This document shows positions 20,201 to 25,822 of a DNA stretch of 25,822 bases, one piece after another. Source of the DNA: Ophiothrix spiculata. Taxonomy: Eukaryota; Echinodermata; Ophiuroidea; Amphilepidida; Ophiotrichidae. Position numbers and translations under genes: made by a program. The stretch lies in NCBI GenBank assembly GCA_000969725.1, contig JXSR01S019193.1. One strand, given 5' to 3'. The notes beneath the pieces are model-generated. The model saw nothing but the letters and a program-made list of their open reading frames with translations, searched no databases and was not told the DNA's origin. Position 1 is the first letter of the stretch, and every line of letters begins with the position of its first letter.

Positions 20201-21261
20201 ATGGGATTTATGATTGAACAAGGTACACTTTGTAAGAGAGTATTTATTATTTGTGAAGTGAAATGCTGATTAATCTTCAATAATTCTCTTTGGGAATATA
20301 TAGATAATTAAACCAGGATTGTCGCCAGTAGTGGTGCCTTGGTAAAGATTGTATCAGGTGCTTGCATTTGACTTTTATGGAATAATGTGGGTTAGCAAAA
20401 GAGCACAAATTCATGGGGGACTGAACAAAGTTTTTGTTGATTGGATTATTGAATTATGGATGTCAGTTCAAATGAATTTGCATGATATATGCATTGATGC
20501 TAATGATGAATGCATTTTTGCTCCTTTACCAAACCGTGTGCACTGTGCTGTGTTTGTCTTTGTTAATGTCTGTCTGTCTATGTAATATGATATTATAAAT
20601 TTAATGATGTAAATGTAAAATTCTGATTCTACTGGAACTTGAGATCCATGATTATACTCAAGGAATAGATAAACAATGTTGAAACTTAAAACATATTGAA
20701 AACTATGTGAATTAATCTACAGAAATGAATACAAACAGTTTCTTCGCCAAAATGTCCAGAGTGTGAGAGGATTTTGTGATCCATATGAAACAAAGCTATG
20801 AAACCAAGAAGCATGGCCAGGTTTAATTAATTCATCAAATCATATTTTGCTTTATTCCTGGTTGAACGTGTCACCTAACTTTGTTGAATTTTAGTCTGAT
20901 TATATTTTGTTTCAGTCCAGGTTTAATTTTTCCCTATTTTGATATCAGTTACATATTTAATGCAAATGCTTTAGTTTCAAATTACCTAGATCCAAACTCT
21001 TGTGTGAACAGATAATACTCAATATTTGTCAAAGCATGACTTTTTTCCTTGAAATGTGTTTATCATTCAGTCCATTAAATTTCTTTGGTCATTATTCCTT
21101 GTTTTCTAACCAGACCAAGACCAGACTCTTACGCCACACCATCAGAGGAAGGCTCATTCCAGGGAGATGCTGGGGAGTCCCTTGCAGACGCATTCAGTGA
21201 AGAGATGTTGACATGGTTTGATGAGCAAGAAGGAGTTGTGAAGACAGGAACACTGGTGTGA
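2131..21261 (+). CDS. FRMD4A: FRMD4-like CUPID-domain protein, 3' part of gene (six exons, 5' incomplete)
   Basis: Joined coding segments: 2131-2270, 7430-7561, 8412-8555, 9680-11775, 16334-16417 and 21114-21261. They give 913 residues plus a TGA stop, with compatible intron phases 0, 0, 0, 2 and 2. The first ~160 residues match the CUPID (DUF3338) pattern of FRMD4A, FRMD4B, INAVA and CCDC120: a charged helix, then an LTGELP...YP...PGE...KKRVTTAF block, then a basic QLE...AARKLADD...RKTRR helix. In the known family, CUPID binds cytohesin Arf-GEFs, and FRMD4A also links Par3 to Arf6 control at epithelial junctions. The rest is a long Ser/Pro/Tyr/Asn-rich tail. The FERM domain expected in FRMD4 proteins is not visible and would lie upstream, so an INAVA- or CCDC120-like protein without FERM cannot be excluded. 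I cannot separate FRMD4A from FRMD4B, and an invertebrate may carry a single pro-orthologue. Confidence 0.82.
2199..2368 (+). repeat. Tandem duplication (85-bp period) of the 3' half of exon 1 plus its splice donor
   Basis: Copy 1 is 2199-2283 and copy 2 is 2284-2368, with about six substitutions. Copy 2 repeats the codons RRETL...KEA and a second donor GTAAGT-like site (GTAAGTGACC at 2356). In its own frame copy 2 reads RRETLQERLKYRLEELKKSC, with three replacements (K to Q, D to Y, A to S) and one silent change. Because 85 is not a multiple of three, using the distal donor shifts the frame. The level of divergence argues for a real duplication, not an assembly duplicate. Confidence 0.9.
4347..4495. 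repeat. 30-bp minisatellite, about five units
   Basis: The unit begins TAGACTTGATTGAAATCTCA and recurs at 4347, 4377, 4407, 4437 and 4467. The first two units are identical, the third has two changes, the fourth and fifth diverge, and the fifth has a small deletion. The gradient points to recent expansion at the left end. Confidence 0.93.
5841..5935 (-). repeat. Decayed tRNA-like SINE head (- strand)
   Basis: Read on the - strand, TAGCCATAACAGCCAAGTTG resembles an A box and D arm. GTTTA-TTTTTAG-TAAAC forms a perfect 5-bp anticodon-like stem with a 7-base loop. GAGGTCCCCGATTTAATTCC resembles the T arm and B box. The T stem does not pair well and the acceptor stem is not closed, so it is not a working tRNA gene. 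It is best read as a tRNA-derived SINE remnant. Confidence 0.4.
5960..6035 (+). repeat. Decayed tRNA-like SINE head (+ strand)
   Basis: GTCCCAGGTTCAATTTC at about 6010-6027 is close to the B-box context GGTCCCAGGTTCGAATCC of many tRNA-derived SINEs. Upstream, TTGATAGGGTTCATT and ACTTGGAAA sit where the D and anticodon arms would be. The copy is worn. It points away from the similar remnant on the - strand just upstream. Confidence 0.4.
6364..6840. repeat. Diverged direct repeat, copies about 340 bp apart
   Basis: ATTGTATAATTTACTT at 6364 recurs at 6704. It is followed in both copies by GTTTTGATTT, CTTTCA/ATTTCA, a TTCAAC segment, GTAAA, an AATCTAT block and GCAGTGTA. The copies are about 135 bp long (6364-6500 and 6704-6840) with many substitutions. 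This could be two old insertions of one repeat or a segmental duplication. Confidence 0.5.
6931..7325. mobile_element. Non-autonomous foldback-type element with flanking direct repeats
   Basis: The left end ACCCCTGGGGAGGGGTACTC...GGGTAGGGACGTGCC is roughly the inverse of the right end GGCACGTCCCCATAACCCC...CCCACCCCACCCCTG. The outside flanks are CCTGTGGATTACC (6931-6943) and CCTGTGGGATTACC (7312-7325), which look like a target-site duplication with one base of difference. The interior is full of short AAATTTG/CCAAAT words and has no coding capacity. It resembles abundant GGGGTACTC-type repeats of marine invertebrates, but I cannot name the family. Confidence 0.6.
7430..7561 (+). CDS. FRMD4A: FRMD4-like exon 2: central CUPID block
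   Basis: The acceptor tract is a T-rich run ending tttaacag before 7430, and the donor is GTAAAC at 7562. The exon is 132 nt (44 codons), phase 0 at both ends. It starts ELTGELPVDYPHTPGEP and continues IKKRVTTAFTLSD. This LTG-x-LP-x-x-YP...PGE...P-x-(I/V)-(K/R)-(K/R)-R...TAF.L pattern is the most recognisable signature of the family and the main reason for the assignment. It joins in frame to KACVKEA from exon 1 and to NRQLLQLE from exon 3. Confidence 0.92.
7562..8411 (+). other. Intron between exons 2 and 3 (850 bp)
   Basis: Plain AT-rich intron with donor GTAAAC and acceptor ...gtcgtacag. I see no repeat or RNA gene in it. Confidence 0.85.
8412..8555 (+). CDS. FRMD4A: FRMD4-like exon 3: C-terminal CUPID helices
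   Basis: The acceptor is ...ttttgtcgtacag before 8412 and the donor is GTAAGT at 8556. The exon is 144 nt (48 codons), phase 0 at both ends. It encodes NRQLLQLETEQEIQSK, then TAARKLADDPTISKKVRK and TRRESYKNSARR. The exon is visibly richer in G+C than the flanking intron. The family carries a similar L..LE.E..LQ..I..AARKLA...G....VRK.R...Y motif, which in INAVA and FRMD4 proteins lies in the part of CUPID that engages cytohesins. All codons are open and the phases match both neighbours. Confidence 0.92.
8755..9152. mobile_element. MITE-like element, copy 1 (holds a nested palindrome)
   Basis: The left end TTGTTTGGGTTGCCCTCA is the inverse of the right end TGAGGGCAACACAACAA with few mismatches. 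The interior shares GTGGAATTT(T/C)TGAAAA, the (G/T)GG(T)(G/A)CATTTTC segment and the AAACACCCAAT segment with the second copy at 25459-25708. There is no coding capacity. Copy 1 is about 150 bp longer because a palindrome (8915-9084) sits in its middle. Confidence 0.78.
8915..9084. mobile_element. Long palindrome / foldback element nested in the MITE
   Basis: The left arm 8915-8961 (AATAGACCATATCGATAATT...GATGGGGTAA) and the right arm 9038-9084 are reverse complements over 47 bp with about two mismatches. A second stem, AACTCAGAGCGAG (8986-8998) with CTCGTTCTGAGTT (9027-9039), continues the hairpin after a bulge on the left side. The GC-rich tip stands out from the AT-rich host sequence. This looks like a separate short foldback transposon. 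Confidence 0.88.
9680..11775 (+). CDS. FRMD4A: FRMD4-like exon 4: end of CUPID and long disordered Ser/Pro/Tyr-rich tail
   Basis: The acceptor is a long pyrimidine tract ending tttttgtag before 9680. The first codon is TTG (Leu), not a start codon. Residues 1-22 (LVNIEQQLKDLRVRLGLDPP) close the coiled coil. The tail holds basic Ser clusters at residues 57-63, 68-74 and 126-131, repeated EPSY/DPSY motifs at 205-243, a PPxY-type motif (PPSY, 375-378), a run of seven prolines at 554-560, RRRHNSF at 564-570 and a Ser-rich stretch at 571-584. It is polar and probably unstructured, as in FRMD4 tails. The exon can end at CAG/GTAACT (donor at 11776, phase 2) or read through to the TAA at 11777-11779. 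The single uninterrupted frame of 699 codons leaves no doubt that it is coding. Confidence 0.95.
11776..11779 (+). promoter_or_regulatory. Splice donor overlapping an in-frame stop codon (alternative C-terminus switch)
   Basis: The sequence AGCAG/GTAACT offers a consensus-like donor. If it is not used, the ribosome reads AGG then TAA at 11777-11779, ending the protein in SVSR. If it is used, the phase-2 exon joins 16334 in frame. Both outcomes are open. Any phase-2 GTAA donor has this property, so the overlap alone does not prove regulation. I infer a choice because the read-through product is also followed by a polyadenylation hexamer. Confidence 0.6.
11780..12003 (+). other. Possible 3' UTR of the short isoform, ending near AATAAA
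   Basis: This is AT-rich sequence without coding signs after the read-through stop. A canonical AATAAA sits at 11998-12003, about 220 bases after the stop, at a plausible distance for an intronic polyadenylation event. No strong GT-rich downstream element is obvious. If the short isoform does not exist, this is simply the start of the intron. Confidence 0.4.
12388..12809 (+). pseudogene. Perfect copy of part of exon 4 (probable assembly artefact)
   Basis: These 422 bases appear identical to 9944-10365 inside exon 4, encoding from about TRKNKINQ to DPSYS. The copy starts mid-exon with no acceptor and stops at the N run. Perfect identity next to variable flanks argues against an old pseudogene or a duplicated exon. 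A misjoined contig or unresolved haplotype is the simplest explanation. It should not be annotated as a second gene. Confidence 0.85.
12810..12859. other. Assembly gap (50 Ns)
   Basis: There are exactly 50 consecutive N characters, a typical placeholder length, so the true gap size is unknown. It joins the misplaced exon fragment to AATTTCAGTGG at 12860. Confidence 0.99.
16334..16417 (+). CDS. FRMD4A: FRMD4-like exon 5: small C-terminal coding exon
   Basis: The acceptor is ttatttactctag before 16334 and the donor is GTAAGC at 16418. The exon is 84 nt, phase 2 in and phase 2 out. It completes the split codon as AGC and then reads LHSFTAIEGNVQAPVPMRQE and EVKKTAV. The other two frames are closed or lack matching splice sites. 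A second AG at 16355-16356 (ctatag) would give an immediate TAA, so I prefer the upstream acceptor. The assignment rests on phase fit to exons 4 and 6, local G+C rise and good splice sites. I do not recognise a family motif in it. Confidence 0.68.
16418..21113 (+). other. Intron between exons 5 and 6 (about 4.7 kb)
   Basis: The donor is GTAAGC and the acceptor is ...ttttctaaccag. The interior is AT-rich, with a TTTA microsatellite near 18858-18876 and a run of 12 Cs at 20176-20187. I see no convincing exon, RNA gene or transposon. Confidence 0.65.
20176..20187. repeat. Poly-C tract
   Basis: Twelve consecutive C residues within AT-rich intron. The length is likely variable and prone to sequencing error. 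Confidence 0.97.
21114..21261 (+). CDS. FRMD4A: FRMD4-like exon 6: terminal coding exon, acidic tail with C-terminal TLV
   Basis: The acceptor is a strong pyrimidine tract ending gttttctaaccag before 21114. With CA carried from exon 5 the frame reads QPRPDSYATPSEEGSF, then GDAGESLADAFSEEMLTWFD and EQEGVVKTGTLV, with TGA at 21259-21261. The segment is acidic, with an amphipathic stretch DAFSEEMLTWFDEQE. The last residues T-L-V fit a class I PDZ ligand (S/T-x-hydrophobic at the C-terminus). That suits a polarity protein but is inferred from the sequence only. The frame and phase fit are exact. Confidence 0.75.
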
Positions 21262-21386
21262 TTTCATCCATCTACACAGGGCTGGATTCCCTGTTCACAT
21301 GGTAAGCTTAGCTTCACATTCTGTGTGATTTCATCTACACAGGGCTGGTTTCCCTGTTCACACGGTAAGCTTAGCTTCTGACATTC
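21256..21386. repeat. Tandem duplication (about 65 bp) across the stop codon and early 3' UTR
   Basis: GTGTGATTTCATC at 21256 recurs at 21323. Both copies continue CTACACAGGGCTGG(A/T)TTCCC, TGTTCACA(T/C)GGTAAGC and TTAGCTTC. Copy 1 carries the TGA stop. Both copies include a CACAG acceptor-like site and a GGTAAGC donor-like site, so optional splicing in the 3' UTR is possible. Confidence 0.88.
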
Positions 21387-21426
21387 TGGTCAAGTAACCC
21401 TCTGTATTCCAAATTATCTGAGACCT

Positions 21427-21638
21427 GACCTGGGGCCTATTTCACTAACATTTAAGTGTATCGTTAAAGCATCGCAAGACCGAATCCATCGTTAACTTGG
21501 GATTACTCACTTACCCTTCGTAACTTTGCGAATGATTTGGATTTTACCAATGTCAAATTCTTGTAGTGTACGATGTGTTGTATGTACCCTTCTTAGTTAG
21601 GATGCATTGTAATTGTTTAGGGAAATCGACCCCAGGTC
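21427..21638. mobile_element. MITE-like element with GACCTGGGGCC ends
   Basis: The left end GACCTGGGGCCTATTTCACT is the inverse of the right end ...GGAAATCGACCCCAGGTC over about 22 bp with few mismatches. The GGGGCCTATTTCACTAA type of end is common in short repeats of marine invertebrates. There is no coding capacity. Confidence 0.6.
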
Positions 21639-21850
21639 TACTGACTTGCAATTAGGATATCGAAATCTAGTTGGGGCTCTGTTAGTCATACATAGGGTAT
21701 TGAATTAGAAGAAATGTTGGTGTGATAGCTCGATGCATCGTAATTGTTTAGTGAAATCGACCCCAGGTCTTCTGACTTGCAATATAGGATATTGAAATCT
21801 AGCTGGGGCTCTGTTAGTCATACATAGGTATTGAATTAAAAGAAATGTTA
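21601..21850. repeat. Tandem duplication, 131-bp period, over the end of the MITE-like element
   Basis: GATGCATTGTAATTGTTTAG at 21601 recurs as GATGCATCGTAATTGTTTAG at 21732. The following ~118 bases are nearly the same in both copies, including CGACCCCAGGTCT, GGGGCTCTGTTAGTCATACA and AGAAATGTT. The right terminus of the element is therefore present twice. Confidence 0.92.
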
Positions 21851-24569
21851 GCTTGATGGATGTACACATGTTTGTGTGTGTTACCCATTGCTGACCTCAC
21901 ATTAAATAGCCCCCAGTATAGTTTGACCCCTCTGGTTCAATTAGACCAAAACTTTGTGTTAACCGTAAGTTCATTCACAATTTCAACAAATGCTCATCTG
22001 TCGATATTCATCTCCAGATGTTTTTAAAAAAGTAGAAATTCTTGATAGACTGATCAATTATTGCAAAACAGTACTGACCTTATTTTGGAAAAAAATGATG
22101 GAACTCCAATCTGATAGGCAGCCTTTAGGGCAATTAAGTGACCATATAGGACAAGCATAGCATGAAAACATTGGAGCCGTAGAATCTGACCTTGCTAACC
22201 AGAGTGGAGCCCAAATCTATCAAATGCTATGCTGAACTTGTAAGCATTTCAAGTTAGGTGCCGGATGAATGGCAGTGGTAATGTTTCATGTGGTATCTAA
22301 TGTTGCATAACATATGGTGCGCTATTTTGGGCCAATGTCTTCACAGATGGTTGTGAGATAACTAGCATAGCTGGCATGTCAGGTCTTTAAACATACTTAG
22401 GCTGTTGTGTTGAGTAAATGCCAGATCTTGAACCCCGATATTTTTCATAGATACTCATAGAGTTGTTTTATTTTAGATAGGTTGCTTGTCAGGCTCATTT
22501 GCTATGAAACTGTTTAGTTATAGGGCAATTAAAAATGAATACATGTAGAACTTTCCCGCAATGCAACCATTTTGGAGAGGTGAGCTTTTGGTACTCTGCA
22601 CACCATCTTCAGAGCTCACATTAAGACCATTTTCCCTTGTTCTGACTAGCTTTGCATGCATTTTATAGTGTTATTCTAATTTCTAAGTAGCGATTTATTA
22701 TAATTGGGTCAAACCTTTCTCTCGTGTATTGTCTTTACAGATTCTTAATTCTTATGGAAGTCAAATCAACTTGAATTTGCTGAATACTTCTGCAGGCAGA
22801 AGAAACAAACACCCCAGCAACTCCTATAAAGGATGGAAAACTTACAGAATGGGCTCTGAACATTATTTGTGGGATATACAATTTCCCCCAAGTGTCATAT
22901 TGACAAATTTGTTTGATACAGATGTCTAAACAGTAATGAATTTCACAAATGTCTGAGGGTCTAAGCCATTGTGACAGGTCCTGGTTTGATCTTCTCATTT
23001 CTCGGCTACATGCAAGACAGCACAAAGTTTGCACCATTAAACACATCCAAGTTTTCATAATTTTATTCACAAATGTGAAATGTACATTGATTTTGGAAGC
23101 ATTAACAGAGCTTGGTCTGATTTTTCAAAATTAAGTTTTCAATTTCATATGAAAGATGATCTCTAAAAAAGTCTTAAGTTTCAAATTTCAGCTGAATCAG
23201 TCAAAAATTTTTGATTATGTAGGTATATTGTATTTCAGAACCGTGTATATGTTGCTGTGCAAAATTAATTTTGTTTATCATCATTAGACACATTTTCATA
23301 TACATCTCCAAAACAGAACATAATTCAGCCATGAAATTTCACATGGGTGATGAGAAAAATATGAGCGATTTATTTTGGTACCAAAATCTCAAAAAGTTGA
23401 AGCAATCGGACCATCCTCCTTTAAAAAAGCAAGTTTATTTTCACTGACATTTTCAATTTCAAATGTTCAATAATTTATAAAAAAAATTATGTTATGGAAA
23501 AAGTACGAAGTAATTGGCAAATTTTTAGTAGCTGTACACAAAATGTGTTGTTGATATATGTTTGTGAAATTCATTACAGCTTTATCAAACAAGGCAACAA
23601 CAATATGTTCCTGAAGTGGCACAATTATGATGCATTGTTGACAAATTGGGTGTTATTTTTGTACCTCAAGGTGTAGTTGTCAGAAATTCTTCTGATTCTT
23701 GCCGTTAACCATACCTTTGATGCTGTAAATAGCTAGAGGATAATGCTAAATTATTTAGGCAAATGTTACCGCTATATTTTGTACTTACCAATATTGTTCA
23801 GGACCAAATATAATCTTGAATTTAGTCTTGTCTTCTGCAACCTTTTTTGATCTATTCGAAAGGATGATTAATATAAGTATTAATTTGTTACTAATTGACA
23901 GTGGAGTTATATACACTATGCACTGATCTAGATCAATCTGCATTTCCCAGGCCTGTTGATGCATAGCATAGCTCTGGATTTTATGTATGAGTAGATCTAT
24001 GCAATCTATAGATGTAAAGTGGTTTGAAGCGATGCGGATTGGTTTGGATCTGTGCTCTGTGTAGATAAAAAAAATGATATCTCAATCTAAGATTGTAATA
24101 CCGCATGAGTCGGTAAAAAGTTAATTTAAAATAAGTAACCTGTTTATGGAAAAAACATCCTTAGTCGGGTTGAAAAGGCAATTTATTAAGCTTCAATAAC
24201 AGCTGAAAATTTTTCCAGATTCTCCTGAGGAAATCATGAAACTGTTTGATTTTGTTTTACTAAAATGATTTGCGCTTTTTATTGGAATTTGTCATCTTTA
24301 TAGTTATAATTGATTACCAGTTGGAAGTTTTAGTTCATGCAATTGTACCAAGTTATGGTTAGAATTCCTGGTTGCCATGCCAACATCAAAATTCTTCAAT
24401 ATATTGACACTTGCATATTATATCTTTAAATCCTGTGTTATGAACAAAATATTCCTTCCTTGAACGTGACAAATTTCGTTCCTAATTGAAGTATTATTGT
24501 CTCAAATAAATTTCGGACATTAAAATTGAGAGCCTTGCATAACAAAATTGTGTTTGTAATTTACGCAAA

Positions 24570-24639
24570 TACGCAACGCTTTCCAGCCGTGCGCGATGTC
24601 GCTGTACTGTGGATTACTGATTGGAAATGGCGTTGCGTA
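24570..24639. repeat. Short inverted repeat / hairpin
   Basis: TACGCAACGC-TTTCCA (24570-24585) pairs with TGGAAATGGCGTTGCGTA (24622-24639), leaving a GC-rich loop of about 36 bases. It could be a small foldback relic or a hairpin transcript. There is no further evidence for either. Confidence 0.6.
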
Positions 24640-24853
24640 CTTTACAATATCATTTGCTTGTCTCTACTTCTGGATACACAGTGGCTGCGTTCAGATTGTC
24701 AGTTTATGTCTGAAATTTGTTTGAAACAATAATATTAAGAAGAGAACTTTGACTAATTACAACTCTCAATCTGGTGCTTACCATGTGCCTTTCTTATGTA
24801 CAATGCACACAGTAACAGAGCACTGTAGATATGTGGTAGTGTTCACAGTGATG

Positions 24854-24930
24854 GTGTCACCTAGTGCACCATTATTGAACTGGAGTTTCAAAGTGTCACC
24901 TAGTGCACCATCATTAAGCTAAGTTTCAGT
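24854..24930. repeat. Tandem duplication, 39-bp period
   Basis: GTGTCACCTAGTGCACCAT occurs at 24854 and 24893, followed by (T/C)ATT(G/A)A and AGTTTCA in both copies. There are two units. Confidence 0.9.
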
Positions 24931-25458
24931 TTCGTCATTTTTATTATCTCTGTAACTTTCTAGTTTCACAAAGCTCAGATTTCACATTATCAATTGATTT
25001 GTCTGTAATGTCCATCATAGCACACCAGGAAGACTCAAAACTTTTCCTCAAAATCTAGTGTGTCAATTTTGTTGTTCATGGTTTTTCCTAGGTAGATGAT
25101 TTGAACAGTGGGCTATCATGGTTTGATCTTTCTACATTCATTATGCCCATGCGTTATTACTAGGTGAATTTTCATGTGATTGTGGACATGGTATAAAGGT
25201 ATTGAAAAAATGAAGTCATAATAGTAAAATACCTACTATCCCTGTGCTGGATTAGAGCTTAGACCATTTTGCCTTGTGGCATTTCTGATAGACATTGTGA
25301 TAACTGACTCCTATAAACAAACCTAAACCCCGGATTGGATGATGATAGTACCTAGGTATGGAATTTGGCTTATGATGGACATACAAATAAGAATTTTTTC
25401 AGTTTTACTGTTTTGCTCACCTTGCTTTGTCGTATTTCATTATCTTTTAATCATAAGA

Positions 25459-25708
25459 CCAAAAAATAGTTGTTGTGTTGCCCTCAGGTGGAATTTCTGA
25501 AAATTTGGTCAATCATAAAATATTTTTTTAAAAACACCCAAACTGCCAAATTTTGGTACATTTTCCACAATTTTTAAAAATAGTTTCTCTAAAAACACCC
25601 AATCAAGAATCAGGAAAGCACCAAATTTTTTGCTTTCCTGATCCTAATTTTTTTTTAATTTTTTGACTAGGGTCAGTTGCTGAGGACAACACAACCACTT
25701 TTTTGTTC
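25459..25708. mobile_element. MITE-like element, copy 2 (uninterrupted)
   Basis: The left end AAAAAATAGTTGTTGTGTTG...CCCTCA is the inverse of the right end TGAGGACAACACAACCACTT...TTTTG. It shares ends and interior words with the copy at 8755-9152. Its centre is a small hairpin, AATCAGGAAAGCA...TGCTTTCCTGAT, where copy 1 carries the nested palindrome. Confidence 0.8.
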
Positions 25709-25822
25709 TAATTGGTCATATTTGATTGTGTTCAGAAGTTTTGAATTCCACTATTTTGTTATAACTTTTTTGCAAATTACTAGCATTAGTAACAGACAAG
25801 CAAAGCCTTTTTATGGTTTTGC

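Larger units (their letters stand above)
21262..25822. other. 3' UTR and downstream non-coding sequence
   Basis: No further gene is recognised. ATTAAA at 21901-21906 is the first polyadenylation-like hexamer I noted after the stop, and an AATAAA lies at 24505-24510. The region contains the foldback and tandem copies at 21427-21850, a short hairpin at 24570-24639, a 39-bp duplication at 24854-24930 and the second MITE copy at 25459-25708. Confidence 0.55.

Noticed and set aside
22735..23070. 111-codon - strand open frame, Cys-rich
   Set aside because: It has no recognisable domain, AT-rich intergenic composition and no splice or promoter context.

Overview
The window is animal (metazoan) genomic DNA: AT-rich, with one gene split by GT-AG introns of 0.85 to 5.2 kb and many small non-autonomous repeats. 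The gene and the style of the repeats suggest a marine invertebrate deuterostome such as a hemichordate or echinoderm. That is an impression; the sequence does not prove it. A run of exactly 50 Ns shows this is a draft assembly.

The only gene I can support lies on the + strand and is the 3' part of a CUPID-domain gene of the FRMD4A/FRMD4B/INAVA/CCDC120 family, best described as FRMD4-like. Six exons can be placed: 2131-2270, 7430-7561, 8412-8555, 9680-11775, 16334-16417 and 21114-21261. All five junctions keep the frame. The first three exons and the first ~20 codons of the fourth form the CUPID coiled-coil module. The large fourth exon encodes ~700 residues of low-complexity, probably disordered tail. 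Exons 5 and 6 add a short acidic C-terminus ending in Thr-Leu-Val, which looks like a PDZ ligand. The visible spliced product is 913 residues. If the intron after exon 4 is retained, an in-frame TAA inside the donor ends an 837-residue form, and an AATAAA follows about 220 bases later. The N-terminal part of the protein, where a FERM domain is expected, lies upstream of the window.

Layout: 1-2130 upstream non-coding sequence with a diverged ~180-bp tandem repeat; 2131-2368 first visible exon and a tandem copy of its 3' half; 2369-7429 intron with a 30-bp minisatellite, decayed tRNA-like SINE remnants, a 340-bp direct repeat and a foldback element; 7430-9679 two CUPID exons and an intron holding a nested MITE; 9680-11779 large exon; 11780-16333 intron holding an assembly artefact (exon fragment, N gap and duplicated flank); 16334-16417 small exon; 16418-21113 featureless intron; 21114-21261 terminal coding exon; 21262-25822 3' UTR or intergenic sequence with several tandem and inverted repeats and a second copy of the MITE family.

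I found no new multi-gene system. The points most worth following are the alternative C-termini, the duplicated exon end with its decoy splice donor, and the two-copy MITE family. The second copy of coding sequence near 12.4-12.8 kb should be treated as an assembly error.
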